NCBI RefSeq assembly: GCF_017308075.1 | Contig: NZ_JAFKFX010000054.1 | Coordinates: forward strand, 1 to 42,929 | Direction: 5' to 3' | Length of the DNA stretch: 42,929 bases | Source of the DNA: Allobosea sp. | Lineage (GTDB): Bacteria > Pseudomonadota > Alphaproteobacteria > Rhizobiales > Beijerinckiaceae | In this document: positions 1-8,284 of the stretch, in pieces | How the letters are laid out: every line of letters begins with the position of its first letter | Position numbering within the stretch: position 1 is the first letter of the stretch | The notes under the pieces: model-generated | Database searches by the model: none | The model's input: the letters and a program-made list of their open reading frames with translations, nothing else | Told to the model about the DNA's origin: nothing | Program-made: the position numbers and the translations under genes

Positions 1-84
1 GACCGGGCGCCCCTGGGACAACAGCACGTCGACCTGGCGCAGCTTCGCGACGATCTCTTCAGGCTTGTGCTTCTTCTGCGGCAT
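1..84 (-). CDS. IS3-family transposase OrfA, N-terminal fragment
   Basis: The first 28 residues of an IS3-family OrfA, the DNA-binding helix-turn-helix protein made upstream of the catalytic OrfB. The protein starts MPQKKHKPEEIVAKLRQVDV, a well known opening of this family. ATG is at 84-82, preceded by a good GGAGG ribosome site. The reading frame runs off the window edge, so neither the rest of OrfA nor OrfB can be seen. The element may be complete in the genome. Confidence 0.8.
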   Translation of the reverse strand, partial: MPQKKHKPEEIVAKLRQVDVLLSQGRPV

Positions 85-148
85 AATGGGCATCCTCCAA
101 GGCTCGAAAGCCTACTTCAGGGAGGGCCACTTTTCAGGGGGCAGGCCA
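1..148 (-). mobile_element. IS3-family insertion sequence, left-end fragment
   Basis: This is the terminal part of an IS3-type element read on the minus strand; the rest lies outside the window. Its outer end appears to be the inverted repeat at 127-148, which on the minus strand starts TGGCCTGCCCCCTGAAAAGTG, with the TG typical of IS3-family tips. About 43 bases separate the repeat from the orfA start codon. Homology to the IS630 transposase resumes directly after 148, so this element appears to have inserted into the IS630 gene. The exact tip and target duplication cannot be confirmed without the other end. Confidence 0.7.
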
Positions 149-937
149 ACGCGGCTCAAGCCTTGACGCGCATGAAGCCTTCATCGTGGGGCTGATCGAG
201 AAGCGGCGGGACATCACATTGCACGAGATGGCCGCCCGGCTCCTGACCGAACGCACCGTCTCCATCCGTCGCAGCGCATTGAGCACCTGGCTTCGCGGCC
301 GGGGCTGGACGTTCAAAAAAAGTCCGCCCATGCACTGGAGCAGGAGCGTCCCGATGTCCTGAAGCGGCGGCGTGATTGGTTCGAGGCTCAGCCCGATCTC
401 GATCCGCAGAGCCTTGTCTTCATCGACGAGACCGGCCTCTCGACCAAGATGGCCCGCCTGCGCGGTCGGGCTCCGCGCGGAGAGCGCTGCCGGGCTGGCA
501 TTCCTCACGGACATTGGAAGACGACCACCTTCGCAGGAGCCCTGCGCCTCGGCGGTATGACTGCCCCCTTCGTCTACGACGGAGCTATGAACGGCACGGT
601 CTTCCTCGCCTATGTCGAGCAGGTGCTACTTCCCACGCTCAAGCCGGGCGACATCGTCGTCATGGACAACTTGCCGGCCCACAAGCCCGCGGGCGTTCGC
701 GAGGCGATCGAACGCGTCGGTGCCACCCTCGCGTTCCTGCCGCCCTACAGCCCCGACTTCAATCCGATCGAGAACGCCTTCGCTAAGCTCAAAGCCATCC
801 TTCGCGCCAGGGCCGAGCGCAGCATCGCCGCTCTCTGGGACGCCGTCGGCGCCATCGTAGGCCTTTTCTCTCCAGACGAGTGCGCCAACTACTTCAAGGC
901 CGCCGGATATGACCCCGATTAAGCCGGAAACGCTCTA
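149..937 (+). mobile_element. IS630-family insertion sequence, 5' end lost to IS3 insertion
   Basis: The body of an IS630/Tc1-mariner-type element. Its left part is replaced at about 148 by the IS3 element. The right end probably lies at the CTAG at 935-938, because IS630 elements duplicate a TA target, often in CTAG, and the coding region ends just before it. Immediately beyond is the hairpin that would end the PPK2 transcript. The boundaries are inferred from family behaviour; only the coding part is directly recognisable. Confidence 0.6.
150..922 (+). pseudogene. IS630-family transposase, N-terminally truncated, with a -1 frame change at an A7 run
   Basis: DDE transposase of the IS630 family. 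The catalytic triad is visible in the downstream frame: D in [10 protein letters not shown] in [10 protein letters not shown] and E in [11 protein letters not shown]. The upstream frame (150-362) encodes the helix-turn-helix part ([17 protein letters not shown]). It reaches a run of seven A at 315-321, after which homology continues in the -1 frame to the stop at 922. Many IS630 elements join two frames by programmed -1 slippage on such runs, so this need not be a mutation. The N-terminus is missing because an IS3 element sits at 1-148, so the gene is probably inactive. Confidence 0.75.
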
Positions 938-940
938 GCA

Positions 941-960
941 CCCGCCGCAGCCGCGGCGGG
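941..960 (-). terminator. Strong GC hairpin after the PPK2 gene
   Basis: Perfect 8-bp stem (CCCGCCGC / GCGGCGGG) with a 4-base loop, starting 8 bases past the PPK2 stop. It would fold on the minus-strand transcript. No T-run follows, possibly because the IS630 element inserted right beside it. It may serve convergent transcripts from both sides. Confidence 0.5.
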
Positions 961-968
961 CCGTTCGC

Positions 969-1880
969 TCAGGATTTGCGCTTCGTACCATTGGCGCCGT
1001 TGCCCTCGCCGGCGAGCTCGGCGCGCGCGCGATGCATCGCCGCGCGGGCCTCTTCGTCGAGCCTGGGGAATTGCGGGTCGAGCTCCTCGAGCTTGTCGGC
1101 GATCGCGGTCGCCACCAGGAGGCGGCTGAACCACTTGTTGTCGGCCGGCACGACATACCAGGGAGCGTGCTTGGTCGCGGTTCCGGCGAGCGCCTCCTCA
1201 TAGGCGTTCATATAGTCCGGCCAGCGCTTGCGTTCGGCCAGGTCGCCCGCATCGAACTTCCAGTTCTTGGCCGGCTCGTCGATGCGCTCGAGCAGGCGGC
1301 GGCGTTGCTCGCCCTTCGAAACATGCAGGAAGAACTTCAGGACCAGCGTGCCGTTGCGCGCAAGATGGCGCTCGAAATCGCGGATGCTGTCATAGCGATC
1401 CTTCCAGATATCCTCCTTGACCAGCGATGGCGGCAGGTTCTGCTTGGCCAGGATCTCCGGGTGGACCCGTGCGACCAGCACCTCCTCGTAATAGGAGCGG
1501 TTGAAGATGCCGATATGGCCGCGCTGCGGCAGGGCGCAGGTCGTGCGCCAGAGAAAATCATGGCGCAACTCGACGATGCTCGGCGCCTTGAACGAGGTCA
1601 CCTCGCAGCCCTGCGGATTGATCCCGGACATCACATGCTCGATCATGCCGTCCTTGCCGGCGGCATCCATCGCCTGCAACACGATCAGCACCGCCCAGCG
1701 CCCCTCGGCATAGAGGCGCTCCTGCAGGGCATGCAAACGCCTAGTGCCGGCCGCCAGCAGCTCCCTGGCCTCTTCCTTGTCGATATCAAGGCCGACCGTG
1801 TCGCCCGGATCGAAGTCGGCGAGCCTGAACTTCTCGCCATTGGTCACCATGAAGCGCTTGATCAGCTCGTCCTTCAGCAT
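969..1880 (-). CDS. ppk2: Polyphosphate kinase 2 family protein
   Basis: Cytoplasmic PPK2-type nucleotide phosphotransferase of 303 residues, moving phosphate between polyphosphate and nucleotides. Seen: the Walker A-like loop AAGKDG at residues 73-78, the Walker B-like stretch GIFNRSYYEEV at about 124-134, and an Arg/Lys-rich lid (KGEQRRRLLERI, PAKNWKF) near 190-210. Length and layout match the roughly 300-residue PPK2 group with a short N-terminal region (PPK2_rel_1 type). The ATG at 1880 is chosen over a TTG 18 bases upstream because GGAGAGG precedes it closely. Whether it acts on NMP, NDP or both cannot be read from sequence alone. It stands alone, with a hairpin behind it. Confidence 0.93.
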   Translation of the reverse strand: MLKDELIKRFMVTNGEKFRLADFDPGDTVGLDIDKEEARELLAAGTRRLHALQERLYAEGRWAVLIVLQAMDAAGKDGMIEHVMSGINPQGCEVTSFKAPSIVELRHDFLWRTTCALPQRGHIGIFNRSYYEEVLVARVHPEILAKQNLPPSLVKEDIWKDRYDSIRDFERHLARNGTLVLKFFLHVSKGEQRRRLLERIDEPAKNWKFDAGDLAERKRWPDYMNAYEEALAGTATKHAPWYVVPADNKWFSRLLVATAIADKLEELDPQFPRLDEEARAAMHRARAELAGEGNGANGTKRKS

Positions 1881-2000
1881 CGTCCTCTCCGGCGGCAAGA
1901 CCGCTCCTCTCCGCCGTCGGATCGACGACGATCCATCCCCTGGCTCGAGCCTCGCGAAAGCCCGGCCGAGCTTAGAGCGATGCGCAACGGCCCGGTAGGC

Positions 2001-2903
2001 CTATTCGCGCTGCCCCTCCCCGGCCGCGACCGACCGCGCAATCGCGACGAAGCGCCGGAGAACCGGCGTCTCCCGGTCGAGCGGCCAGGCGGCGACGAGT
2101 TCGGAAACCGTCGAGTCCAGGCCCTTCAACGGCCGGTAGACGACATTCTCCAGATTGAGCCGCGACACCGATTGCGGCACCAGCGCGACGCCGATGCCGC
2201 CGGCGACCAGGCCGATCATGGTATGGAGCTGGTGGACCTCCTGCGCCACTTGCGGCTCGAAGCCGGCCCGGCGGAAGGCGGAGCGGAAACGGCCTTCGAC
2301 ATAGCGGCGCTTGCCGGGCGGGGTCATGATGAAGCGCTCCTCACGCAGCGCGGTCAGCGGCACCGCCGCCGCTTGCGTCAGGCGATGCCCGGCTGGCAGC
2401 GCGACAACGTAATTCTCGCGGAACAGCGGCAGCGTGCCGAGGCCGGGCTCGTTGAACATCGGCCGCAGCAGGCCGACATCGATCCGGCCGGAGCGCAGCG
2501 CCTCGACCTGCTCCCTGGTCACCATCTCCTGCAGGATCAGCGAGACCTCCGGCAGTTCGCGGCTGAGCCGCGAGACGAGCACCGGCAGGATGTTGAAGGG
2601 ACAGGCCTCGACGAAGCCGATGGTCAGGCGGCCGATCTGCCCCTGTGCGGCGCGGCGCGCCCCTGCCACCGCCAGATCGAGCTGGCGCAGGATCGCCAGC
2701 GCGTCGCTCTGGAAGTTCCGGCCGGCATCGGTCAGCGCAACGCGGCGCTTGGTGCGCTCGAACAATTTTACCGCCAGCGTCTCCTCCAGCTTGGCGATCT
2801 GCTGGCTGAGCGCGGGCTGGGTCACGCCGAGCCGCTCCGCCGCCCGCACGAAATGCAGCTCCTCGGCGAGGGTGACGAAAAAACTGAGCAATCTCTGGTC
2901 CAT
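2001..2903 (-). CDS. LysR-family transcriptional regulator
   Basis: 300-residue LysR-type activator/repressor. The winged helix-turn-helix is at residues 1-60 (LRAAERLGVTQPALSQQIAKL-like segment, then LFERTKRRVALTDAG), followed by a two-lobed effector domain (SIGFVEACPFNILP, GRIDVGLLRP, LVAGGIGVALVPQS). It is divergent from the TctC/sulfatase pair, the classic layout for a regulator of the neighbouring operon and of itself. Three 13-base-spaced ACTA repeats lie in the shared 120-bp promoter region. The effector is unknown; by context it may be the imported carboxylate or sulfate ester. Confidence 0.92.
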   Translation of the reverse strand: MDQRLLSFFVTLAEELHFVRAAERLGVTQPALSQQIAKLEETLAVKLFERTKRRVALTDAGRNFQSDALAILRQLDLAVAGARRAAQGQIGRLTIGFVEACPFNILPVLVSRLSRELPEVSLILQEMVTREQVEALRSGRIDVGLLRPMFNEPGLGTLPLFRENYVVALPAGHRLTQAAAVPLTALREERFIMTPPGKRRYVEGRFRSAFRRAGFEPQVAQEVHQLHTMIGLVAGGIGVALVPQSVSRLNLENVVYRPLKGLDSTVSELVAAWPLDRETPVLRRFVAIARSVAAGEGQRE

Positions 2904-2911
2904 GAGCCGAA

Positions 2912-2943
2912 ACTAGAGCCCAAGACTAATAAGCAAAACTAAT
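2912..2943. promoter_or_regulatory. Three 13-bp-period direct repeats in a divergent LysR promoter region
   Basis: ACTAGA, ACTAAT and ACTAAT begin at 2912, 2925 and 2938, exactly 13 bases apart. They lie just upstream of the LysR start and 80-110 bases upstream of the TctC start. Regular spacing near one helical turn suggests a protein-binding array, plausibly for the divergent LysR protein. The repeat core is only five to six bases, so chance is possible. Confidence 0.35.
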
Positions 2944-3023
2944 TTCTTGATGGCTTGCGATTGGCTCAGTTTTCGAATCGATGTCGGCGCGAGCAGAAAC
3001 GCCGCGGGTGGGAGGTTTTCGGA

Positions 3024-4019
3024 ATGAGCGTGACGCACAAGAGCGGGCTGCCCCGCCTGCTGAGCTTGTCGGCGGCGATGGTGATCACGCCGGCCCTGTT
3101 CTCGGCTTCCGCCATGGCGCAGACCGCCTGGCCGAGCAAGACGATGCGGATCGTCGTGCCCTATCCGGCTGGCGGCAATGTCGACCTTCTCGGGCGGCTG
3201 ATCGGGCCGAAGCTGAGCGAGGCGCTCGGCCAGACCATAGTCATCGACAACAAGCCCGGCGCGGCCGGCGCCATCGGTGCGACCGATGCGGCACGCTCGG
3301 AGCCGGACGGGCACACTCTGCTGATCGGCGACATCGCGACCCATGCGATCACCCCCGCCTTGCAGGACAAGCTGCCCTACAACCCGCTCACCGATTTCGC
3401 CCCGGTGATGCGGCTGACCTCGGTCTCGCTGCTTCTGGTGATCAATACGAAGAACGCGGCCAAGGACCTGGCGGCGCTGCTCGCCGATGCCAAGGCCAAT
3501 CCGGAGAAGGTGACCTATGCTTCGGCCGGCGTCGGGACGCCGCAGCAGCTCGCCTTCGAATTGCTGAAGGAGAAGACCGGCATCAAGGCGACCCATGTGC
3601 CCTATCGCGGCTCTGCCCCGGCCATCAACGACGTGATCGCCGGCCATGTCACCGCGATGATCGACGGGACCGCCGTACCGATGGCGCGCGAGGGTACGCT
3701 GCGCGCGCTCGCGGTGACCGGAGCGAAGCGTTCGGCGGCGATGCCTGACGTGCCGACCGTCGCCGAAGCCGGCGTGCCCGGCTATGAGTTTGCCTCCTGG
3801 CACGGTGTCTTCGTCCCGGCCGGCACGCCGCCGGCCGTGGTCGAGCGGCTGAATGCCGAGCTCAACAAGATCGTCGCCGATCCGGCGGTGCGCGAGCGCA
3901 TGGCGGCGCTCAACATCGAGCTGGTCGGCGGCACCTCCGCCGCCTTCGGCGACTTCATCAAGGCCGAGACCGGCAAGATCGCGGAGCTCGTCCGCATCTC
4001 CGGCGCCAAGGCGAACTGA
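3024..4019 (+). CDS. Tripartite tricarboxylate transporter substrate-binding protein (TctC/Bug family)
   Basis: Periplasmic solute-binding protein of 331 residues. A Sec signal peptide ends in AMA-QT (cleavage after about residue 32). The mature start has the family signature WPSKTMRIVVPYPAGGNVDLLGR, and DNKPGAAGAIGA and VPYRGSAPAINDVIAGH are further Bug hallmarks. ATG 3024 has GGAGG eight bases upstream; a TTG at 2955 would add an unlikely leader. No TctA/TctB membrane subunits are nearby, which is common for Bug proteins in this phylum. The sulfatase gene follows after 8 bases, so the ligand may be a sulfated or carboxylated organic acid (inference). Confidence 0.92.
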   Translation: MSVTHKSGLPRLLSLSAAMVITPALFSASAMAQTAWPSKTMRIVVPYPAGGNVDLLGRLIGPKLSEALGQTIVIDNKPGAAGAIGATDAARSEPDGHTLLIGDIATHAITPALQDKLPYNPLTDFAPVMRLTSVSLLLVINTKNAAKDLAALLADAKANPEKVTYASAGVGTPQQLAFELLKEKTGIKATHVPYRGSAPAINDVIAGHVTAMIDGTAVPMAREGTLRALAVTGAKRSAAMPDVPTVAEAGVPGYEFASWHGVFVPAGTPPAVVERLNAELNKIVADPAVRERMAALNIELVGGTSAAFGDFIKAETGKIAELVRISGAKAN

Positions 4020-4027
4020 GCAGGGCC

Positions 4028-5566
4028 ATGCAGCGCGTCTCCGGCGATCAGGCAGGCAATCCACCGGCGGGAGCTGCGTCCTCTCCGCCTGGCGACCGCC
4101 ATGTGCTGTTCGTCACCGTCGATCAATGGCCGGCGCGACTGCTCGGCATCGCCGGCCATCCGACAGTGGAGACACCGACGCTCGACCAGATCGCCCGCAC
4201 CGGCACGCGCTTCACCAACGCCTATGCCGAATGCCCGATCTGCATCCCGGCCCGGCGCTCGATGATGACGGGCACGAGCCCGCGCGGCCATGGCGACCGT
4301 GTCTTCCAGCCGGCCTTGCCGATGCCGGACGGCCTGCCGACGCTGGCGCGCTCCTTCCGCGACGCCGGCTACCAGACGGCCGCGATCGGCAAGCTCCATG
4401 TCTATCCGCAGCGCGACCGGATCGGCTTCGAGGAGGTGCTGCTTGCCGAGGAGGGCCGCGGCCATCTCGGCGGCATGGACGATTACGAGCTGTTCCTGAC
4501 CGACAAGGGCCAGCCCGGCCAGCAGTTCATGCACGGCATGAGCAACAATGAATACAGCTGGCGGACCTGGCACCTGCCGGAAGAGCTGCACGTCACCAAC
4601 TGGATCACCTTCGCTGCGGCGCGCACGATCAAGCGGCGCGACCCGACGCGTCCGGGTTTCTGGCACGTCTCCTATACCCATCCGCACCCGCCGATCGTGC
4701 CGCTGGCGAGCTATTTCGAACGCTATCGGGCCCGCGACATCGACGCCCCGCTGATGGCCGACTGGGCCAGGGACCCAGCGGCGCTGCCCTATGCGGTGCG
4801 CGTCGCGCATCACTACTGGGAGCAGCTTCCGCCAGCGCAGCTCGCCGACATGCGCCGCGCGGTCTATGCGCTGTGCACCCATATCGACCACCAGCTACGG
4901 ATCCTGATCGGGACGCTGCGCGAGGAAGGCCTGCTCGACGACACGATCATCCTGATCTGCGGCGATCATGGCGACATGCTCGGCGACAACGGCCTCTACG
5001 CCAAGCGGCTGATGTACGAGGCCTCGGCCGGCGTGCCGATGCTGCTCTCGGGAGCGGCGGGGGACAGCCGCGTCGGCACCGGCGCCACCGATGGCCGCCT
5101 TGTCGGCCTGCAGGACATCATGCCGACCTTGCTCGATCTCTGCGGCCTGCCGATTCCGGAGAGCTGCGAGGGCCTGTCGATGGTCGGCGAGCAGCGCCGC
5201 GACATTCTCTATGGGGAATCGCTCGAGGGCGCGAAGGCGACCCGCATGGTGCATGACGGCCGCTACAAGCTGATCTGGTATCCGGCCGGCAACCATTTCC
5301 AGCTCTTCGATCTCGACAAAGACCCGCAGGAAATGGCCGATCTCACCGGCGATCCCGGCCATGCGGACATCAGGGCACGGCTCGGCAAGGCGCTGGCGGC
5401 GAGCCTCTACGGCGAGGACGAAGCCTGGCTGCGCGATGGCGAACTCGTCGGCATGGCCGAGCCCGAACTCGTCATGGCGCCGAATCGCGGCCTCTCCGGC
5501 CAGCGCGGGCTGCATTATCCGCCGATCCCGCCGACCGACCCCGCCAAGGCGGTGGGCTCGGGCTGA
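4028..5566 (+). CDS. Sulfatase (formylglycine-dependent, alkaline-phosphatase fold)
   Basis: 512-residue type I sulfatase, hydrolysing a sulfate (or phosphonate) monoester. The modified cysteine is C72 in the motif C-I-P-A-R, followed by RSMMTGTSPRGHG. Metal and active-site residues are visible: D32-Q33 near the N-terminus, K122/H124 in GKLH, and D313-H314 in CGDHGDMLGD. There is no signal peptide or membrane segment, so it is probably cytoplasmic and acts on an imported ester. It is 8 bases behind the TctC-like binding protein and likely cotranscribed. Sulfatase and phosphonate monoester hydrolase are hard to separate by motif; an anaerobic or FGE-type maturase must be elsewhere. Confidence 0.92.
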   Translation: MQRVSGDQAGNPPAGAASSPPGDRHVLFVTVDQWPARLLGIAGHPTVETPTLDQIARTGTRFTNAYAECPICIPARRSMMTGTSPRGHGDRVFQPALPMPDGLPTLARSFRDAGYQTAAIGKLHVYPQRDRIGFEEVLLAEEGRGHLGGMDDYELFLTDKGQPGQQFMHGMSNNEYSWRTWHLPEELHVTNWITFAAARTIKRRDPTRPGFWHVSYTHPHPPIVPLASYFERYRARDIDAPLMADWARDPAALPYAVRVAHHYWEQLPPAQLADMRRAVYALCTHIDHQLRILIGTLREEGLLDDTIILICGDHGDMLGDNGLYAKRLMYEASAGVPMLLSGAAGDSRVGTGATDGRLVGLQDIMPTLLDLCGLPIPESCEGLSMVGEQRRDILYGESLEGAKATRMVHDGRYKLIWYPAGNHFQLFDLDKDPQEMADLTGDPGHADIRARLGKALAASLYGEDEAWLRDGELVGMAEPELVMAPNRGLSGQRGLHYPPIPPTDPAKAVGSG

Positions 5567-5569
5567 CAC

Positions 5570-5585
5570 CGCCGGCGAGCCGGCG
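5570..5585. terminator. GC hairpin between convergent genes
   Basis: Inverted repeat CGCCGGC-GA-GCCGGCG in the 21-bp gap between the sulfatase and the convergent racemase gene. It could end transcription from either side, but no T-run follows on either strand. Confidence 0.35.
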
Positions 5586-5587
5586 CG

Positions 5588-6325
5588 TCAGCCCCTCGGA
5601 TAGGCCGGCGGCATCAGGCTGCGGGCGAACCAGTCAACGAAGCCGATGATGTCGAAGACGGGGCGCCCGGTCGCCCTGGCGATCGCAGCCGAATGCGGCG
5701 GCAGATTGGTGCATTCGCACAGGATCGCGCCGACATTCGGATGCTTCTCGACCAGTGCCAGCGCGGCCGCGATCACCTCCTGCTCGAGCGTCGCGAAATC
5801 GGAGACGCCGCCCTTGGCGCCATAGACCTGTCGGAACAGGCTGTCCGGCGCCAGGCCCTCGATCGGCGTGTCCGTCCGCACGCCGACGGCGGCGAGATGG
5901 CGCGCGCTCAAGGCCTCGGGCGCGAAGGTCAGGATGCCGACCTGCTGTCCGGCCGGCAGCATCGCCTCGATCAGCGGCGCCTGCAGCAGGCTGCTGGTCG
6001 CGACCGGCACGGGGAGCGCCGCCGCGAGCTCCTTCTGCAACAGAGCGAGGAAGCCGCAGCTCGTGGTGATGCCGCGCACCCCGCAGGAAACGAGGTCGAG
6101 CGCGGCCGCGATGAAGGGCTGCAGGAAATCCCCCGGCCGGCCATGCACGATCGCAGCCGGGTCGGCACCGCGCACGACGCGGAACTGCACCGGCGTCGAC
6201 CAGCTCCTGGCATTGCCGATATCGCCCGGAAGCCGCCGGAAATGCGTGTCGAGCATCAGGATGCCGATGCCGAGATCGCCGACAGTCCCCGCCTGTCCGC
6301 GCGATGTGTCCGTGCCGCTCATCAT
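5588..6325 (-). CDS. Asp/Glu/hydantoin racemase family protein
   Basis: 245 residues, cytoplasmic, cofactor-independent racemase fold. The two-cysteine pattern of the family is present: C90 in TTSCGF and C205 in CECTNLPPHS. These would serve as paired acid/base residues that invert an alpha-carbon in an amino or hydantoin-type substrate. It is the last gene of the minus-strand amino acid operon, overlapping the upstream gene by ATGA (6322-6325), so it is translationally coupled. An ATG follows at 6322. Related sequences include maleate isomerase and arylmalonate decarboxylase, so the reaction is not fixed. A role in supplying one enantiomer to the operon's oxidase is inference. Confidence 0.85.
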   Translation of the reverse strand: MMSGTDTSRGQAGTVGDLGIGILMLDTHFRRLPGDIGNARSWSTPVQFRVVRGADPAAIVHGRPGDFLQPFIAAALDLVSCGVRGITTSCGFLALLQKELAAALPVPVATSSLLQAPLIEAMLPAGQQVGILTFAPEALSARHLAAVGVRTDTPIEGLAPDSLFRQVYGAKGGVSDFATLEQEVIAAALALVEKHPNVGAILCECTNLPPHSAAIARATGRPVFDIIGFVDWFARSLMPPAYPRG

Positions 6326-7470
6326 GCCGCGTTCCCCGGATTCGTCAGCCCGCCCTCCTCCGCACTAGCCGCGAAGAACCAGGACAGGAAGCGGTTCCTG
6401 CTCAGCGCAGAGAACGGAATGTCCTCCTGCAAGCACAGCCCCGGCACCCCGATGGCTCCGACGCGAAGCAGGTCGAGCACCGCGGCGACATGGGCGGCGG
6501 CGGTGCGCCGCATCGCGCTGACCGTGCTGCCACCGATCTGAGCCGGCACGACCTCGCGGGTGAACCGCTCCTCGACGGAGCGCCCATCCTGGCGGGATGT
6601 CGCACCGATCGAGATCAGCAGGCGATCGTCGACGATCTCGGGCAGGGCGTTGAGGAAGAGGTTGCGCAGGAGGTCGGTCCTGGCGCGCAGTTTCAGCTCG
6701 TCGAGCAGGAAACGCATATAGTCGAGATGGCCGGGATAGCGGATCGTGCGCGAGGTCAGCCGGGCGACCCGCCCTTCCAGGCGCGCGCACAGGCTCGCCG
6801 GGATATTGCCGGAAACGAAGTCCTCATAGTCGCGCCCGCCGAGGCGCAGGCGGCCGAGATCGCTCAGGGCCGGCAGGCTGGCGCGTCTGCCATCGACCAG
6901 CGCCGTCGAGGGCTGGATGTATTCGCGCAGCAGGGCATCGACGTCCCAGGTCAGTCCGTAGCCGAGCCGGCTACCCGGCTCGCGCGGCAAGGTGCCGATG
7001 CGAACATCGATCTCGACCGGCCCAGAGCTTCGCGAGACCAGATCGAGCACCAGCTGCGAGACCAGCCCCGGGGAGATGCCGCATTGCGGAATGAAGCATC
7101 CTGCCGCCGAGCGGGCCTCGCTCAGCACCGCGTCGAGACCGGCGGTATCGTCGCCGAGATCAAGATAATGAATGCCGCTGCGGCGCGCGGCGGCGGCGAC
7201 CATCGGCGTCGCCGCCGCCGGCAACGCCGCGACCACGGCCTGGGCCTCACCGAGGAGCCGGTCGAGCTGCGTGGCGTTGCCGGGGTCGGCCTCCACCAGC
7301 GGCAGGCCGAGCTCGTCCATGCGCCGCCGCGCCGGTTCGGTCGGATCGACCACCACGACCTCGAACTCGGCAGCCTGCTTCAGGAGCAGCGCCAGCGCCG
7401 AGCCGACGCGCCCCGCGCCGACGATGACGACCCTGAAGGGGGGGGCAGGCTGTCGCACCGGCTCAGCCAT
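6322..7470 (-). CDS. Saccharopine dehydrogenase-like NAD(P)-binding protein
   Basis: 382-residue protein with an N-terminal Rossmann fold (VVIVGAGRVGSALALLL, residues 14-30) and the saccharopine dehydrogenase layout: an aspartate in VVVVDP after the second strand, GIHYLDLGDD, then CGISPGLVSQL. Family members make or split C-N bonds between amino acids and oxo acids, or act as lyases or reductases. The start at 7470 is chosen because it overlaps the ABC ATPase stop by 8 bases; the longer frame lacks a match. It lies between transporter and racemase genes in one operon, so it probably acts on the imported amino acid. The exact substrate is unknown. Confidence 0.82.
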   Translation of the reverse strand: MAEPVRQPAPPFRVVIVGAGRVGSALALLLKQAAEFEVVVVDPTEPARRRMDELGLPLVEADPGNATQLDRLLGEAQAVVAALPAAATPMVAAAARRSGIHYLDLGDDTAGLDAVLSEARSAAGCFIPQCGISPGLVSQLVLDLVSRSSGPVEIDVRIGTLPREPGSRLGYGLTWDVDALLREYIQPSTALVDGRRASLPALSDLGRLRLGGRDYEDFVSGNIPASLCARLEGRVARLTSRTIRYPGHLDYMRFLLDELKLRARTDLLRNLFLNALPEIVDDRLLISIGATSRQDGRSVEERFTREVVPAQIGGSTVSAMRRTAAAHVAAVLDLLRVGAIGVPGLCLQEDIPFSALSRNRFLSWFFAASAEEGGLTNPGNAA

Positions 7471-8272
7471 GGAAGCGCGCGAGGAACGCCTTGAGGCGCT
7501 CATTGTCGGGGCGGCGCAGGATGGTCTCGGGCAGGCCCTGCGCGACGATGCGGCCATTCTCCATGAATACGACCCGGTCGGAGACGTCCGCGGCGAAGGA
7601 GATCTCGTGGGTGACGATGACCATGGTCATGCCCTGATTGGCGAGATCGCGCACCACACCGAGCACTTCGCCGACGAGCTCTGGATCGAGCGCGCTGGTG
7701 ACCTCGTCGAGCAGCAGCGCGTCAGGCTGCATGGCGAGCGCCCGGGCGATGGCGACGCGCTGCTTCTGGCCGCCGGAGAGCTGGTCCGGCCGGGCGTCGC
7801 GCTTCTCAGCCAGGCCGACCTTGGCGATGTAGTCCATCGCGATCTCGACGGCCTCGGCGCGCGACTTCCGCTGCACGATCACCGGGCCCTCGATGACGTT
7901 CTCCAGCACGCTCATATGCGGGAACAGGTTGAAGTGCTGGAAGACCATGCCGACATGGCGGCGCAATTCGCCCTGCCCGAGCAGATCGCCGCTGCCGCGA
8001 TGCTTCTCGCCGACACGGCGGTTGCGGAAGAGGATCTCGCCGGCGTCGGGCTTCTCCAGCATGTTCATGCAGCGGATGAAGGTCGACTTGCCCGAGCCTG
8101 ACGGCCCGATGATCGAGACGACCTCGCCGGCCTTGAGGGCGAGGTCGATGCCGTGGAGTACGGTCAGCGCCCCGAAGCATTTGGTGATGCCGCGCGCCTC
8201 GAGCACGATGTCGGAGGCTGCCGGCGACGAAACCGAGGAAGACGAAGCGGGTGCGGATGAAGCGGAGGTCAT
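7463..8272 (-). CDS. Polar amino acid ABC transporter ATP-binding protein (GlnQ/HisP type)
   Basis: 269-residue ATPase. Walker A GPSGSGKS at 56-63, Q-loop in [14 protein letters not shown], signature [15 protein letters not shown], Walker [13 protein letters not shown], and the switch histidine in [10 protein letters not shown]. The motifs LDEVTSALD and NLFPH are typical of the polar amino acid uptake (PAAT) group. The first 20 residues are rich in Ser/Ala and look like a spacer. The permease lies 12 bases upstream and the binding protein beyond it, giving a complete importer. The stop overlaps the saccharopine dehydrogenase-like start. Confidence 0.95.
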   Translation of the reverse strand: MTSASSAPASSSSVSSPAASDIVLEARGITKCFGALTVLHGIDLALKAGEVVSIIGPSGSGKSTFIRCMNMLEKPDAGEILFRNRRVGEKHRGSGDLLGQGELRRHVGMVFQHFNLFPHMSVLENVIEGPVIVQRKSRAEAVEIAMDYIAKVGLAEKRDARPDQLSGGQKQRVAIARALAMQPDALLLDEVTSALDPELVGEVLGVVRDLANQGMTMVIVTHEISFAADVSDRVVFMENGRIVAQGLPETILRRPDNERLKAFLARFHG

Positions 8273-8284
8273 GGGCGCTCTCGA

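Noticed and set aside
1032-2942. Long plus-strand open frame (636 codons) opposite the PPK2 and LysR genes
   Set aside because: It spans two clear minus-strand genes and has the Arg/Gly/Gln-rich composition of an antisense shadow in GC-rich DNA.
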